Shown piece after piece: positions 33,836-44,188 of a DNA stretch of 64,000 nt (the stretch's first letter is position 1; every line of letters starts with the position of its first letter). Where the stretch lies: contig OZ020485.1 of NCBI GenBank assembly GCA_963971405.1, forward strand, positions 35,917,921-35,981,920, read 5' to 3'. The notes beneath the pieces were generated by a model. It was not told where the DNA came from. It saw nothing but the letters and a program-made list of their open reading frames with translations, and ran no database searches. Source of the DNA: Psococerastis gibbosa (lineage: Eukaryota; Arthropoda; Insecta; Psocodea; Psocidae). The position numbers and the translations under genes are program-made.

Positions 33836-33997
33836 GATACAATCTTAGAAGTCTACGCAGTTCCACTGAAGATGTCGACCGCAGATGTTGACGAAACGTT
33901 TTGAAATACGCTTTCAGATCGACCACCGCCTATCATCCCGGAATATACTGCTACGCCACGTAACTCCGGCCGTGAAAGCCTTTGTAATTATATTATA
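33836..33997 (+). repeat. Dispersed repeat, longest copy
   Basis: It contains TCTACGCAGTTCCACTGAAG, GCAGATGTTGACGAAACG, CGACCACC and CTATCATCCCGG, also at 38026-38115. Its 3' end recurs, complemented, at 8916-8956. It looks like the 3' part of a retroelement, of unknown type. Confidence 0.7.
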
Positions 33998-35390
33998 GAG
34001 ATAAATACCATTACAATGTACAAAATATCTAAGTCTTCGCAGCTTAGCGGGACGGATACCTGGACCCAATCAAAACTCTTTATTTAGCTTGGGCAGGCTA
34101 TTCCCCCAGAGAAATTGCGTACTTATCTTGTGCAGGACACACCAGCAGCCACATTAATAACGGTCTACAGCCCTGCAGGATGATCTTGACAGTTCGCGTG
34201 CCCTTCGCAATGATCTGAGCTAAAAATGGCGAGTTGTGTTAACATTGCTACAGACACCAATATTTCGTTTACCCGACATTATCGATTGCTGGCAGACATG
34301 ACATGCACATATATTGTATTGCTCTTCTCTTATTATATGGAACGTGAAAACGTGACGATACTTTCCTGTTTTTCAGCACAGCAATTGAAGTAAGGAGGTA
34401 AAAAATATCTTTTCCACCAGATCAACAGCAGCTGGAAGCTTGAAGCTGGATAAGCCTGACGCGTCAGCTTCAATTGAGTTGTTCAGGCGAGATTTTGAGT
34501 TTTACTCAGACTGTCAATTGTCAATGTTACTTATATGGCTATCTTCTTCGAATTCCCAAAATATGTAAAATACAAAATAATGGTGACTTTTGTTTTCTTG
34601 GTATTATCATTATTTCATAATACTTGTATTTTCCACATTCACTTCGTCAAGTATTACCATGCTAAAAATTATATGCATTTATAATTAATATTAATATGTA
34701 TAATTAATTACAAAATAATTTGTAGTAACGCCTAACAAAGTCATTTTTTAATTTAATATTTTACTTAGTATTCTCCTTTTCAGGTTCCTTAACCTGTGTC
34801 CTGCGTCCCTGGACATTAAGGTATTGATGGTAAATTGATGACAATGCTCAGGGATTGTAAAAACAATAGGTAGTTACACTGTAGCCATCATAAAGAGTGT
34901 ATTGTCAGTGAATATACTGCACAAACTGTAGAAAATTAATAATATTGAAGTTCATGAAAGTTTTATTCATTACCGTAACACAAATACTGCTGCATATTCT
35001 ATTCCTGTACTGTATGCATACAGTGTAACTTTTTGGGACCTGTCTAATGCCATAGTTATGTGCCCTATAATTAAGGTTGGTAAAATCAGAATGTTAAATT
35101 AAAATTAACATTTACCATATGTAATTCTTCTCTACCTTTTTTATTTTCTACTCTTTATTCATGATTTGAAAAACGAGTTTTTCCACCTTAAAATAACTAT
35201 CAGCTCATAGCCCTATGCAGTGAGATACTGTATATAAAAATTGGTGTGTGTTTGCTTGTGACAACATGATAAAAGTGAAAAAAAAACATAGGCTTGAAAA
35301 GCCTCCTTATTCTTGTCGAGGGGGGGGGGGGGGCGGGGGCAACCGAATTCTGGTGTCCACTCGTACTATCTATTACCTAATGTTACCTAC
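33998..35390. other. No gene seen
   Basis: AT-rich. A G-run lies at 35321-35333. Nothing recognisable. Confidence 0.5.
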
Positions 35391-35395
35391 TATTC

Positions 35396-35910
35396 ATGGT
35401 TCCCATATTATGTCGGACGATGATTCAACGAGTGGCAACCTATGGGTGTCAGATATGGGTAATGACTCAGGGGAGTGAGGAGCTGCTTGAAAGGTGGGAG
35501 CGTAAGATACTCCGAAAGGTGTATGGACCAGTGCAAAATCAGGGAGAGAGGGAGGGACATAGAGAGTGGCTTACCCGTAGAAATGATGAGCTCTACGCAA
35601 TATACCAAGCACCTACGATAGTAGCCGAAATCAAGAGAGATCGCATCACGTGGCTAAGGCACGTGGGACGAATGCCAGACCATAGGGCATCAAGAGCAGC
35701 CTTACACAAGGTGTCCCAAGGGAGAAGACGAGTGAGACGACCACGGATGCGATGACTGGAAGACGTCGAGGTGGATCTGGCGAGCCTTGGCGTCTATCAC
35801 TGGCGAAGGAGAGCGAAGGCGGTGGAGGCTGGCACAATGTGGGAGAGCTGGCCAAAGCCCTTCATAGACCATAGCGCCAAAGAGTACGTAAGTAAGTTAT
35901 CCACGCGAGC
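35396..35910 (+). pseudogene. Non-LTR ORF2 C-terminal remnant
   Basis: The frame reads QRVATYGCQIWVMTQGSEEL, LERWERKILRKVYGPVQ, IKRDRITWLRHVGRMPDHRA and GRRRVRRPRMR. A TGA then replaces the expected Trp before LEDVEVDLASLGVYHWRRRA. It is a clear LINE tail with one nonsense codon, 5'-truncated. Confidence 0.75.
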
Positions 35911-36434
35911 GAGGGGATGATCTCAATCAGCAGGAACAAAATAAAACAGCATTTGAGTGTTTCAGGCAACCAAAAATAAACAGTTAAATAACTTAAATAC
36001 AGGTATTGTACAACCAATAGAAGAAATCATTGAAATTCCATGGTGCCTACACAATAGCCGTCAAGTGAGAAGGTGACCTGATTAACGACAAGTCGGAAGC
36101 AAGTTTGAGCTGCACGACACCTTATTTCCGTTTTTTAACGAGTACGTGACTACAATATATTCAAGAAATCAGCAGTACGCTGACAACCCCAGTACTTCTT
36201 TATGCCTTTTCCACGATTATGTTTCTAACTTACTGACTCTCAATGAATAGGCAATACGACCTTTACAAACCTAGGGGCAAGATTTGTCGCTGCATTTTGT
36301 CTCTGACTACACCTACACAGCAGGTCCAATACGTTTCTGAAGATATTTGTTGTTCCTATAGGTATATATTTGTTGTGGTGTTATCATAGACTACAGCCAG
36401 CTAATCCTGTACAAATAAATAATAATATAACCTC

Positions 36435-36463
36435 TAAATAAATAAATAAATAAATAAATAATG
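36435..36463 (+). repeat. (AAAT)n microsatellite
   Basis: About seven perfect AAAT units. Confidence 0.8.
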
Positions 36464-36855
36464 AGCAAACCTCACAAGACGGCACGAATAGGCATTATAC
36501 GATAAGTATTAGACAATTTTTATTATTAATTTACATTAATAATTTATTATTGTACTATCAGGGACCAGTGACCATTAACCATTACGTTTCGTATGAAATG
36601 TAACATACAATTGTAACGTTCACTTCCTTGCTACCTTTTGAGAATACATTTTGGTCAGCCTCTGTTGGTTCTCAAGTTGGGTATTTGGGACTCAAAGTCA
36701 AACCTCTATCCTAGAAAAGACATTATTCCGTTACTCCGTGATAAAATACCGTACCGAAAAGGGTTGATTCTGTAAAAATAGAAATTAAGAAAAAAATCAC
36801 CAAGGTCAATTTGACATTGCATCACTCATTAAACAACATGATTGCCACTGAATAT

Positions 36856-37229
36856 GTTGTTTCTAACACGCCTGCTTTCAGCATTTCTGCTCTCTAAGCA
36901 ACCCTGTCAGCCTGACGGGGGGAGTGAGTCTGTTTGTTAACTTGAGGCACCCTAAGGGCAGACTCTTTCACCTCGGGAAAAAGGGAGTTGACTGACAGGG
37001 TGAACCTCCTGATTATAGGGGATTCCGAACCACATGGGGAACATGGTAAAGTCACATGATTAAATCGGAGGTGACCAGGACTCGACACGCACGAAGACTC
37101 CCTGGTATAGTCTCAGTGCGTTATCATGCCCCACCATGTTCCCCTGCCAACGTAGTGCACACTACCAAGTTTGCCGCAGTTTGAAACATGCTCTACTCTA
37201 ATGTATTCAACATGGTAAGGCCGTTGGCA
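36856..37229 (-). mobile_element. SINE of the 5S-headed family, copy 3
   Basis: On the minus strand it starts GCCAACGGCCTTACCATG then TTGAATACATTAGAG and ends GTTAGAAACAAC. ACTGAATAT flanks it at 36847-36855 and 37230-37238, a 9-bp target duplication. Its head keeps the 5S-like TTGAATACAT best of all copies. Confidence 0.85.
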
Positions 37230-37740
37230 ACTGAATATAGATCAGACAATGACTATTATTGGCGAAACTATCCTCAAACTTCGAGAAATGTAGGTAAAAC
37301 GTGCCAAGAAACCCCGTTATTGCTTGTAAGGTTCAAATAAACCTCACAAAGATAAAGAGATTATAGAAAAGAGTCAATCAATGTAGAAATCTGCTAGGTT
37401 TCACTTTCGCATGATATCATTGAAGGAGTAGCATCATTCCAATCAAAATCATCAGAGAGGAAGAAGACAGAAGGGAATCCATTTGATCTCTATTGATTTT
37501 TCAACTGATTGAACATTACGAGACACGACAAAATCTCGACTCAAATTTCACCCGCCGAAGCAATCCACCAGAGTACTCTAGTTTCTTGCAGATTATTTGA
37601 GATAAATTTACGCAGTAGAAATTCCTTTTGATTTGCGTGCTCAAGGCTAGGTACCTAACACAGCATCCGCACTATGAAATTCAATGGGGAAATAGGTAAA
37701 GGTATACTAGATACAGTACTGCTATGACTTAAGCTAGTAC
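37230..37740. other. No gene seen
   Basis: Unrecognised sequence. Confidence 0.5.
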
Positions 37741-37985
37741 TTGACTTAGGTAGGCGCGTCCAGCCCGGGGAGGCTTTTAGCCGCTGCCACTACACCACGC
37801 CATCTCGGACGATCTTCCACCACTAGCTTCCAGTCTCGGGTGCCGGTGGCGTGCACATCTTCTAATATTTGGTCCATCCACGCCTACCGGGCAGCCAAGG
37901 GTGGTTGAAGCAGGTGTCTTCCAAAACCTTCCTCGCCGCCTGTATTGGGTGCACATGACCCAGCCATTGGATAGGCCGCCTTACC
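37741..37985 (-). pseudogene. Non-LTR ORF2 C-terminal remnant
   Basis: The complement reads WLGHVHPIQAARKVLEDTC, and after a shift WMDQILEDVHATGTRDWK, LVVEDRPRWRGVVAAAK and SLPGLDAPT. This is a LINE tail (Asp-x-x-x-Trp ... AAK) with at least one frameshift near 37890. Confidence 0.75.
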
Positions 37986-38025
37986 TACTGCTATATTACT
38001 GTATACTATCGCATTATCATTATCA

Positions 38026-38115
38026 GTCTACGCAGTTGCACTGAAGATGTCGACAGCAGATGTTGACGTAACGTTTGGAAGTACGCTTTCAGAACGACCA
38101 CGGCGTATCATCCCG
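38026..38115 (+). repeat. Dispersed repeat, second copy of 33836
   Basis: It shares CACTGAAGATGTCGAC, GCAGATGTTGACG, TACGCTTTCAGA and TATCATCCCGGA. Confidence 0.75.
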
Positions 38116-39830
38116 GATTCTACTGATTCGTCAAACTTGATAATGTTGTGAATTTTAATTGTAAATTTTACTAGAAATTAAATAACCATTCCCATGGCTG
38201 TTAGCAAGGTGGGTCAAGTGGGTCAGGTGACTCATCTGGGCAAACCATACTATTATGCATTTTATTTAATTGCATAATTAATACTATTAAGTTTATTGTG
38301 TTTTGTGCAAATTACCCCCCTCCCCCCGTAGTCCTTGACCCACCCCACGACTTCAACTTACTGCCGGTGGCCATGCCATTCAGCTATATTCCTGCTTGAA
38401 ATCGATGAAACGCATTGTTGCATTTCTCTTAATTTCTGGTCATGTCATTTAAATGGTAATAATTCCTGCAAGGTCATACAGCAGTATTTCCCCTGTCAAC
38501 GCACGAGTACCTGAGGCTATAATTTGAAAAAATAAACTTTGAGGCTAATCAATCAATGAAATACAAATTTCGAAAGTTTCAATTCTGTTTTAAGAGGAAG
38601 CGCACATTAGTTCACCCCAGACTCACCCCCAAAATAAGTTGGTTTATGTTCTCTTCATTATAAGTCTATACTTTCTATACTTAAAGTTATAGATATTTGG
38701 TCTGCTCAATTAGTTGAAGACTATTTTATATAGGCTACCCTGTTATAAAGGGTTTTTCATTTTGTTTTGTTTTCTATTAATTCGATAATTCGGTGAATTT
38801 TTATCTATTATCAAAAATCCAACTCCAATACTAGAAAATTCATCGTAGTACTATGCATTAAATAATCATCTTCAAATTAAATGGACTAAATCTTTATAAT
38901 TTTAATTATTAACTGAAATAAAAAATATAAACCAACCTATTTTGGGGGGGTTCAACGGGAGGCCAATGTCTACAGCCAGCTTCCTCTTAATTCAAAATGG
39001 TCAACACTTTCCGAATAGCTCAATCTTGCTTACAAATACTGTAACTGATGGTTCAGATGAAATACCCTGTGAGGTTTAATATTTCATTCAATAAAATATT
39101 GGAAATAACCAAATCGATCATTTGTGTGAATTTTGCACAAAAGTGTCACAAGGATGTATCGTATCAATTTATCATAAACGACGTGAGCGCTGCTGTAAAG
39201 CCTTCAATTGCATCAGCAGTCCCCACTCCATCACACTCTTTCCAAACCCATCACAAATTTTCACCGCAATCCCTTTCGTGGTAAAACCAATCTGTCACCA
39301 AGGCACATCTTGTTTCTTAAAAAGTGAGCTTGTATTGAATTACGATTTATGAATGTACCGTGTTTTATACGGCAGCTACCCAAACATTTGCTCATCTCCA
39401 GCTTTCGATTTTCTGCTTTTCAGCTACTGGATAAGACTATGCGTTAAATTAAATTAAGTAGCGTACCTACCGTACGTTATTTGACATTTGCTAATTAATT
39501 AAACACTTGTCTAACATTAATCTGAAATCTAAAAAGAAATATCACGCGAATTTAATATTTCCGTAACACTTTCCACATTTACATTGGAGTACCTACTTCG
39601 TCATAGTAAAAAATAAAATAAAAAAATAACTTTGTCAAGTATTACTAGCCAAAGAGCTACATTATATATACCTACTCTTATATAAAAACGATAGGTTTCG
39701 GCACTAAACCATCATCAGGCTACAGACATTACAAGCAACACTAAATAAACTAACAAGTAAACTTTACTCATTGGGGGCTTATTTAATTAACTGCAAGCCG
39801 TCAGTAGAGAAATATTTGAGGGTATGTACC
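38116..39830. other. No gene supported
   Basis: AT-rich. Two overlapping short frames at 39048-39352 have no recognisable content. Confidence 0.45.
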
Positions 39831-39833
39831 AGA

Positions 39834-40083
39834 TGAGTTGCCCATTAGCAAAAGCAATCCTCTCCACCCAGGTCGATTTTTCAGAAACCGCAAAAAACTG
39901 CTGTGCCGCAACGCCATGAGGTATAACATTACAGTTTTTAAAGCTAATTTTAACAGTATTAGAATTGCTTTTGCGTCTCAATATCTGATTCATCGGATAG
40001 AGTATTGAAAAATAAAAAAAATGGCGCGAATATCTCAAAATTGAAAAAAATGGAGAGGATTGCTTTTGCTTATAGGCAACTCA
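39834..40083. mobile_element. MITE (250 bp)
   Basis: The ends TGAGTTGCCCATTAGCAAAA and TTTTGCTTATAGGCAACTCA are inverted, continuing through AGCAATCCTCTCCA on both sides (about 33 bp, two mismatches). Confidence 0.85.
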
Positions 40084-40154
40084 CTGATAGACTGCAGGAA
40101 TTAAGATAGCCGATGGCCTGATAGCCTTTATGGGGGCCAGACCAGAAGGATAGA

Positions 40155-40235
40155 CTTAAAGAGCATAAGAGGCAAGGGCTGGGCAAGGCAAGGCTGGACA
40201 AGGCTGGACAAGGCTGGGCAAGGCAAGTCTGAAAC
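40155..40235 (+). repeat. Short tandem GGCAAGGCTGG-type units
   Basis: Seven or so repeats of GGCAAGGCTGGACAA-like words. Confidence 0.8.
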
Positions 40236-40589
40236 TACTTCTGCTCGGACCCAACACACATAATTTTAATTAATTTAAAACCCGTACATGTTTTCCTATC
40301 AGTGGCGCAACGGTAAGTTATCGAGGGGGGGGGGTGGCGTTTCATTTGGCACCCCTTATTCATGTAGAAAAAAAGGGGAAAGCCACGGAACACAAATTTA
40401 AATCAGACCAACTTTCGATTGTGTTATTACTTCTACAAAAAATTTTTTTAGTAGCCTAATTTTTTTTATGAAAATTGAACTTTTTTTTATTTCTTTGCAC
40501 CCTGTACCAAACTATACAGGGGGAAGTGACCAAATGGGGTTTGTACAAATTAATAGCAACCAACTTTCTTTTCTTTTCTTTTCTTTTAT

Positions 40590-41590
40590 TTTATAAAAGG
40601 TTAATCGCATACAAACAATTCAATGAATGTATTCGATTGACCTCTTTAGCCGCCTCAATAAGTTACCTAATAGGTACTTGTGTCGAGTTACGACACGTCT
40701 CCGATCGCATGGCGTGTAGAGACTCGCACAAGTACAAGCACGCTACCACCTGGCCATCGAAGTCGATTACATTATATGTGATTTAAAAAAAGAGGCATAA
40801 ACATTATAACAACCATTTAATGTCTCAAACCTGAAATGAGTGCCGTATTGACAAACAGCAGCCTGCAGTTTATAATACCGGGATTAAATAAATACCCTAG
40901 GATTATAAACGCCTCGATCAGACTGCTGGTGTATTAAATTATTTATTGTTTGGTAAATGTTCAACTTTATTGACGTCAAAATTAACAAGTGATATTCTGT
41001 GAAAGGGGGGGGGGGGGCGACTTCACTAAACTTTGATGTCCCATAAATTCAATACACGGATATCATATTCTTAAATTGAGTAAATCTTGGCAGACATAAT
41101 ACTGTACGTTCACACGAAGCAACAAACTTCAAACTTCAGCAGTCATTGAAATTTTCATCTATTTACTGTAAGTTTTCAATAAATTTGAGACAAAGAGCTA
41201 CGTATTGCAGATATTGACTGAAGTACCTACTATACCTGAGTTAGTTACTATCTCCATCAGTCGCAGCTGTGGCACCGGTATTAGGCTCACAAGTCAAGCA
41301 TACAATTTACTGTATGCGCGGCCTTAGTTACTTCAAATTACATATTTTCAAGATGCGATTAAAAAAATCAAAAAGATGGTACAATACGACCACAGTACCA
41401 TAATGAACATTTTATATAAAATAAGGACTTCGATGGCATAGTTATAGCTTGTTCGTACTTGTGCGAGTCTCTACACATCATGCGATCGGTGACCTGTCGT
41501 AACTCAAGACAGGTATTACCTACAGAGGCGACTGAAGAGGTTACGCGGATACATTCATTGTATTGTTTATAAGCGAATAATATTTTTTTA
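40590..41590. repeat. Imperfect inverted repeat, arms 40600-40770 and 41425-41580
   Basis: The left arm holds AATTCAATGAATGTATTCG, GAGTTACGACACGTC, CGATCGCATG and GAGACTCGCACAAGTAC. The right arm holds their complements in reverse order with about 80% match. A family B MITE remnant lies between them. It may be the ends of an old transposon. Confidence 0.65.
40862..40929. mobile_element. MITE, family B copy 3 (internally deleted)
   Basis: Only the outer parts remain: CCTGCAG, AAATAAATACCCTAGGATTA and CGCCTCGATCAGACTGCTGG. Confidence 0.7.
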
Positions 41591-42260
41591 AAGAACAAAA
41601 AAAACTATGTAAGTAAATAAGTAAAATAAGCTTTATATAAAATAAGTAACTACGCTATTATTGTATAATTGTAATTTTTATTAATAACATAATGAGGACA
41701 GTAATTAGTATGCTGGCTTCGGTTACCTCTGATTGGACGCTAAATTCGGCACAATTTATATCTTATACAAGTTACCTACTATGAAAGTTGTAAAACATTT
41801 TCTAAGTAAACAGTTGTAGACACGAGTAGCTTGTTTATTAATCGTTTCACAGAGAAGTTTTAGTAATTAAACTACTAATTTTTTATAATTATCCGCAGGG
41901 GTGATGATAATCAACTCCATATCTTTTAAATTCGGTGTTACTTGCAATGTCATTTCAATGAACAGCTCAAAAGTTTAATGACTTAAAACCACCTATTTTA
42001 GTAATATACTAGCAGTATACAGTACTGTATAGAGCAACAAGCATGGCGAGAGAGTAATTGTTAAAAATGAAAAGAAATAAGTTGCAGTTGAACTTCAAGA
42101 ACATTTCTCTTGGGAATCTTTAATTATTTCTGAGATTCCAATTTATATTTTCTTCGGAATATTTGCTTCCCCTCTTTCTTTTCATGAGCACAGTCTATCG
42201 TATGTTTTGCACTAAGACAAGAAATTAATGTAAACATAATCGTACAACTTGAAAAACAGC

Positions 42261-42699
42261 CTTAAGAGGATATACTATAAAGAAAACTGGCACCCCGAAA
42301 TTAAATACCATGTAATTTTAATTTTTTATTTAACTAACTTAGCAAGTTATTAAACATTTGGCTCATTTAAGTTGTAGAAGACTGGGCTACTTCGTGCATT
42401 ATATAATCGGGTACATATTTTTACTTTTCGGTTGTGTAGTTTTCTCAAAAATTCTATTTTACGCGAAATTTCAGTCCCCATGGTTTTTATGAAAGAAATA
42501 AGGTACCAAAAATTTAATATTTCCTATTTTATGATGCATAAAGTAGCCTTCTACAACTTTTTTTTTATATTGGGTTACAGGTGTTACCTGTGTGCACATT
42601 CTAAAACTTACATGAGCCAAATCTTTAATAACATGCTTTGTGAATTAAATAAAAAATAAAAAGTCAATGAAAACAACAAATTTTCTACGTAGCTGTAAG
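42261..42699. mobile_element. MITE, family D copy 2, with a nested LINE-tail piece
   Basis: The left end CTTAAGAGGATATACTATAA and the right end CTACGTAGCTGTAAG match copy 1. It is 73 bp longer because of about 45 bases (T-run, ACAGGTGTTACCTGTGTGCA) also found at 56652-56700 as the end of a LINE fragment. Confidence 0.75.
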
Positions 42700-43179
42700 T
42701 TTGAAAATATAAAGATAACGATTTTGAAGGTTATATGATCATGCTCCTTAACAGTTTCCTGGAGAGGTGTTCAAGAAAACCCCCAAAGAACCTTTTATTT
42801 CCGAACAAATTGGATTTCAAACAATTCCGTCCCCGCAATTGTTAAAATAGAAATTCTCAACGTAAAAATGCATTGCAATGGCTGGTCGTCTGCTTGGTGC
42901 ACTAATCCACGTCAACCATGATGAATGGACAGCAATTTCAATTATGTGGTCCAAAAATTGAGTTTCATGGAAGCGGGATGTGATGTATGGTCCCAGCAAT
43001 GTTTAATTTAATCTGAAATGCAACTGCATTGTAATAGCCGTCTCCGAATTTCATGGTTGTGGAGCAATTTTCACGATTTGTCACGCCACGCCTAATATTA
43101 ATTATTAATAAATTATTATTATTGTTGTTATTATTTGAAGGGCTTTTTATGGACGCAGGCCTTCTTATAAAATTAAACC

Positions 43180-43330
43180 TTGCCCTGCCAACGACCCCAT
43201 GGGTTTTCGTTTTGTGGTTTCTACAAGAACTTTTGCCCATTGGCAAAGTGATTTATGTCCTCAATGGTAACCTACACTGGGTACAAGCGATAATAGACAA
43301 ACTTCCGATGAACACAAGTCAGTAGGCGTA
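43180..43330 (+). repeat. Dispersed repeat shared with 52330-52475
   Basis: Shared words: GCCAACGAC, ATTGGCAAA, and ACAAGCGATAATRGACAA. Confidence 0.6.
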
Positions 43331-43598
43331 ACTTATTTAACTTATTAGCCAAGTTAGGGTATGGGTCATTAAGAGGCAGTACTGTATACTGTACAAGTAC
43401 ATACATACGTTTATGTTACAGGCATGTTATTTTCTTGAGTGTAGCAGCTAGATTGTTCATGTTGTACTATGCATGGTATAGGTAGTATATAGCCCGCAAA
43501 TAGATTGAGGGCGGAGAGCTACCTGAACGGGAAGAGGGTAATTTTTAATGTAAGCCAGCTAAATAGAAATTTTTAAAGCATTTCTATCCCATGTGTGT

Positions 43599-43951
43599 GC
43601 CAACGGCCTTACCATGTTGATTCCATTAGAGCAGAGCATGTTTCAAACTGCGGCAACTTGGTAATGTGCGCAGCGTTGGCAGGGGAACCTGGTGGGACAT
43701 AATAACGCGCTTAGGCAGTATAAGTCGAGTCCCGGTCACCTCCGATTTAATCGTGTGACTTTACCATGTTCCCCAAGTGGTTCGGAATCCACTATAATCA
43801 GGAGGTCCACCCTGTTAGTCAACTCCCCTTTCCCCGAGGTGAAAGAGTCTGCCCTTAGGGTGCCTCAAGTTAACAAACAGACTCACTCCACCCGCCAGGC
43901 TGACAGGGTTGCTTAAAAGCAGAAATGCTGAAAGCAGGCGTTAGAAACAAC
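43599..43951 (+). mobile_element. SINE of the 5S-headed family, copy 4
   Basis: A 353-bp body from GCCAACGGCCTTACCATG to GTTAGAAACAAC. It is flanked by a perfect 13-bp target-site duplication, ATCCCATGTGTGT, at 43586-43598 and 43952-43964. B-box-like GGTTCGGAATCC is at about 43778. There is no poly-A tail, so it was likely moved by a LINE that recognises the AAC-type tail. Confidence 0.9.
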
Positions 43952-44188
43952 ATCCCATGTGTGTTGATGCCACTGGCTATGGTTAATAAACATTCCAGTC
44001 AAATAAAAAAAAGTCAAATAATTAATTGCATTATTACGAATACATGAATACCAATTCAATATTAGCACACAAAAAGCCTTCAGAATAAGGAAGTAGATTT
44101 AGATTAGATTAGATTAGTAATGGGGCGATGCTGCTACTTGAGCTTGGCTCACTTTGACCTTAAAGATCTATTGTGAATCCCCGTACTT

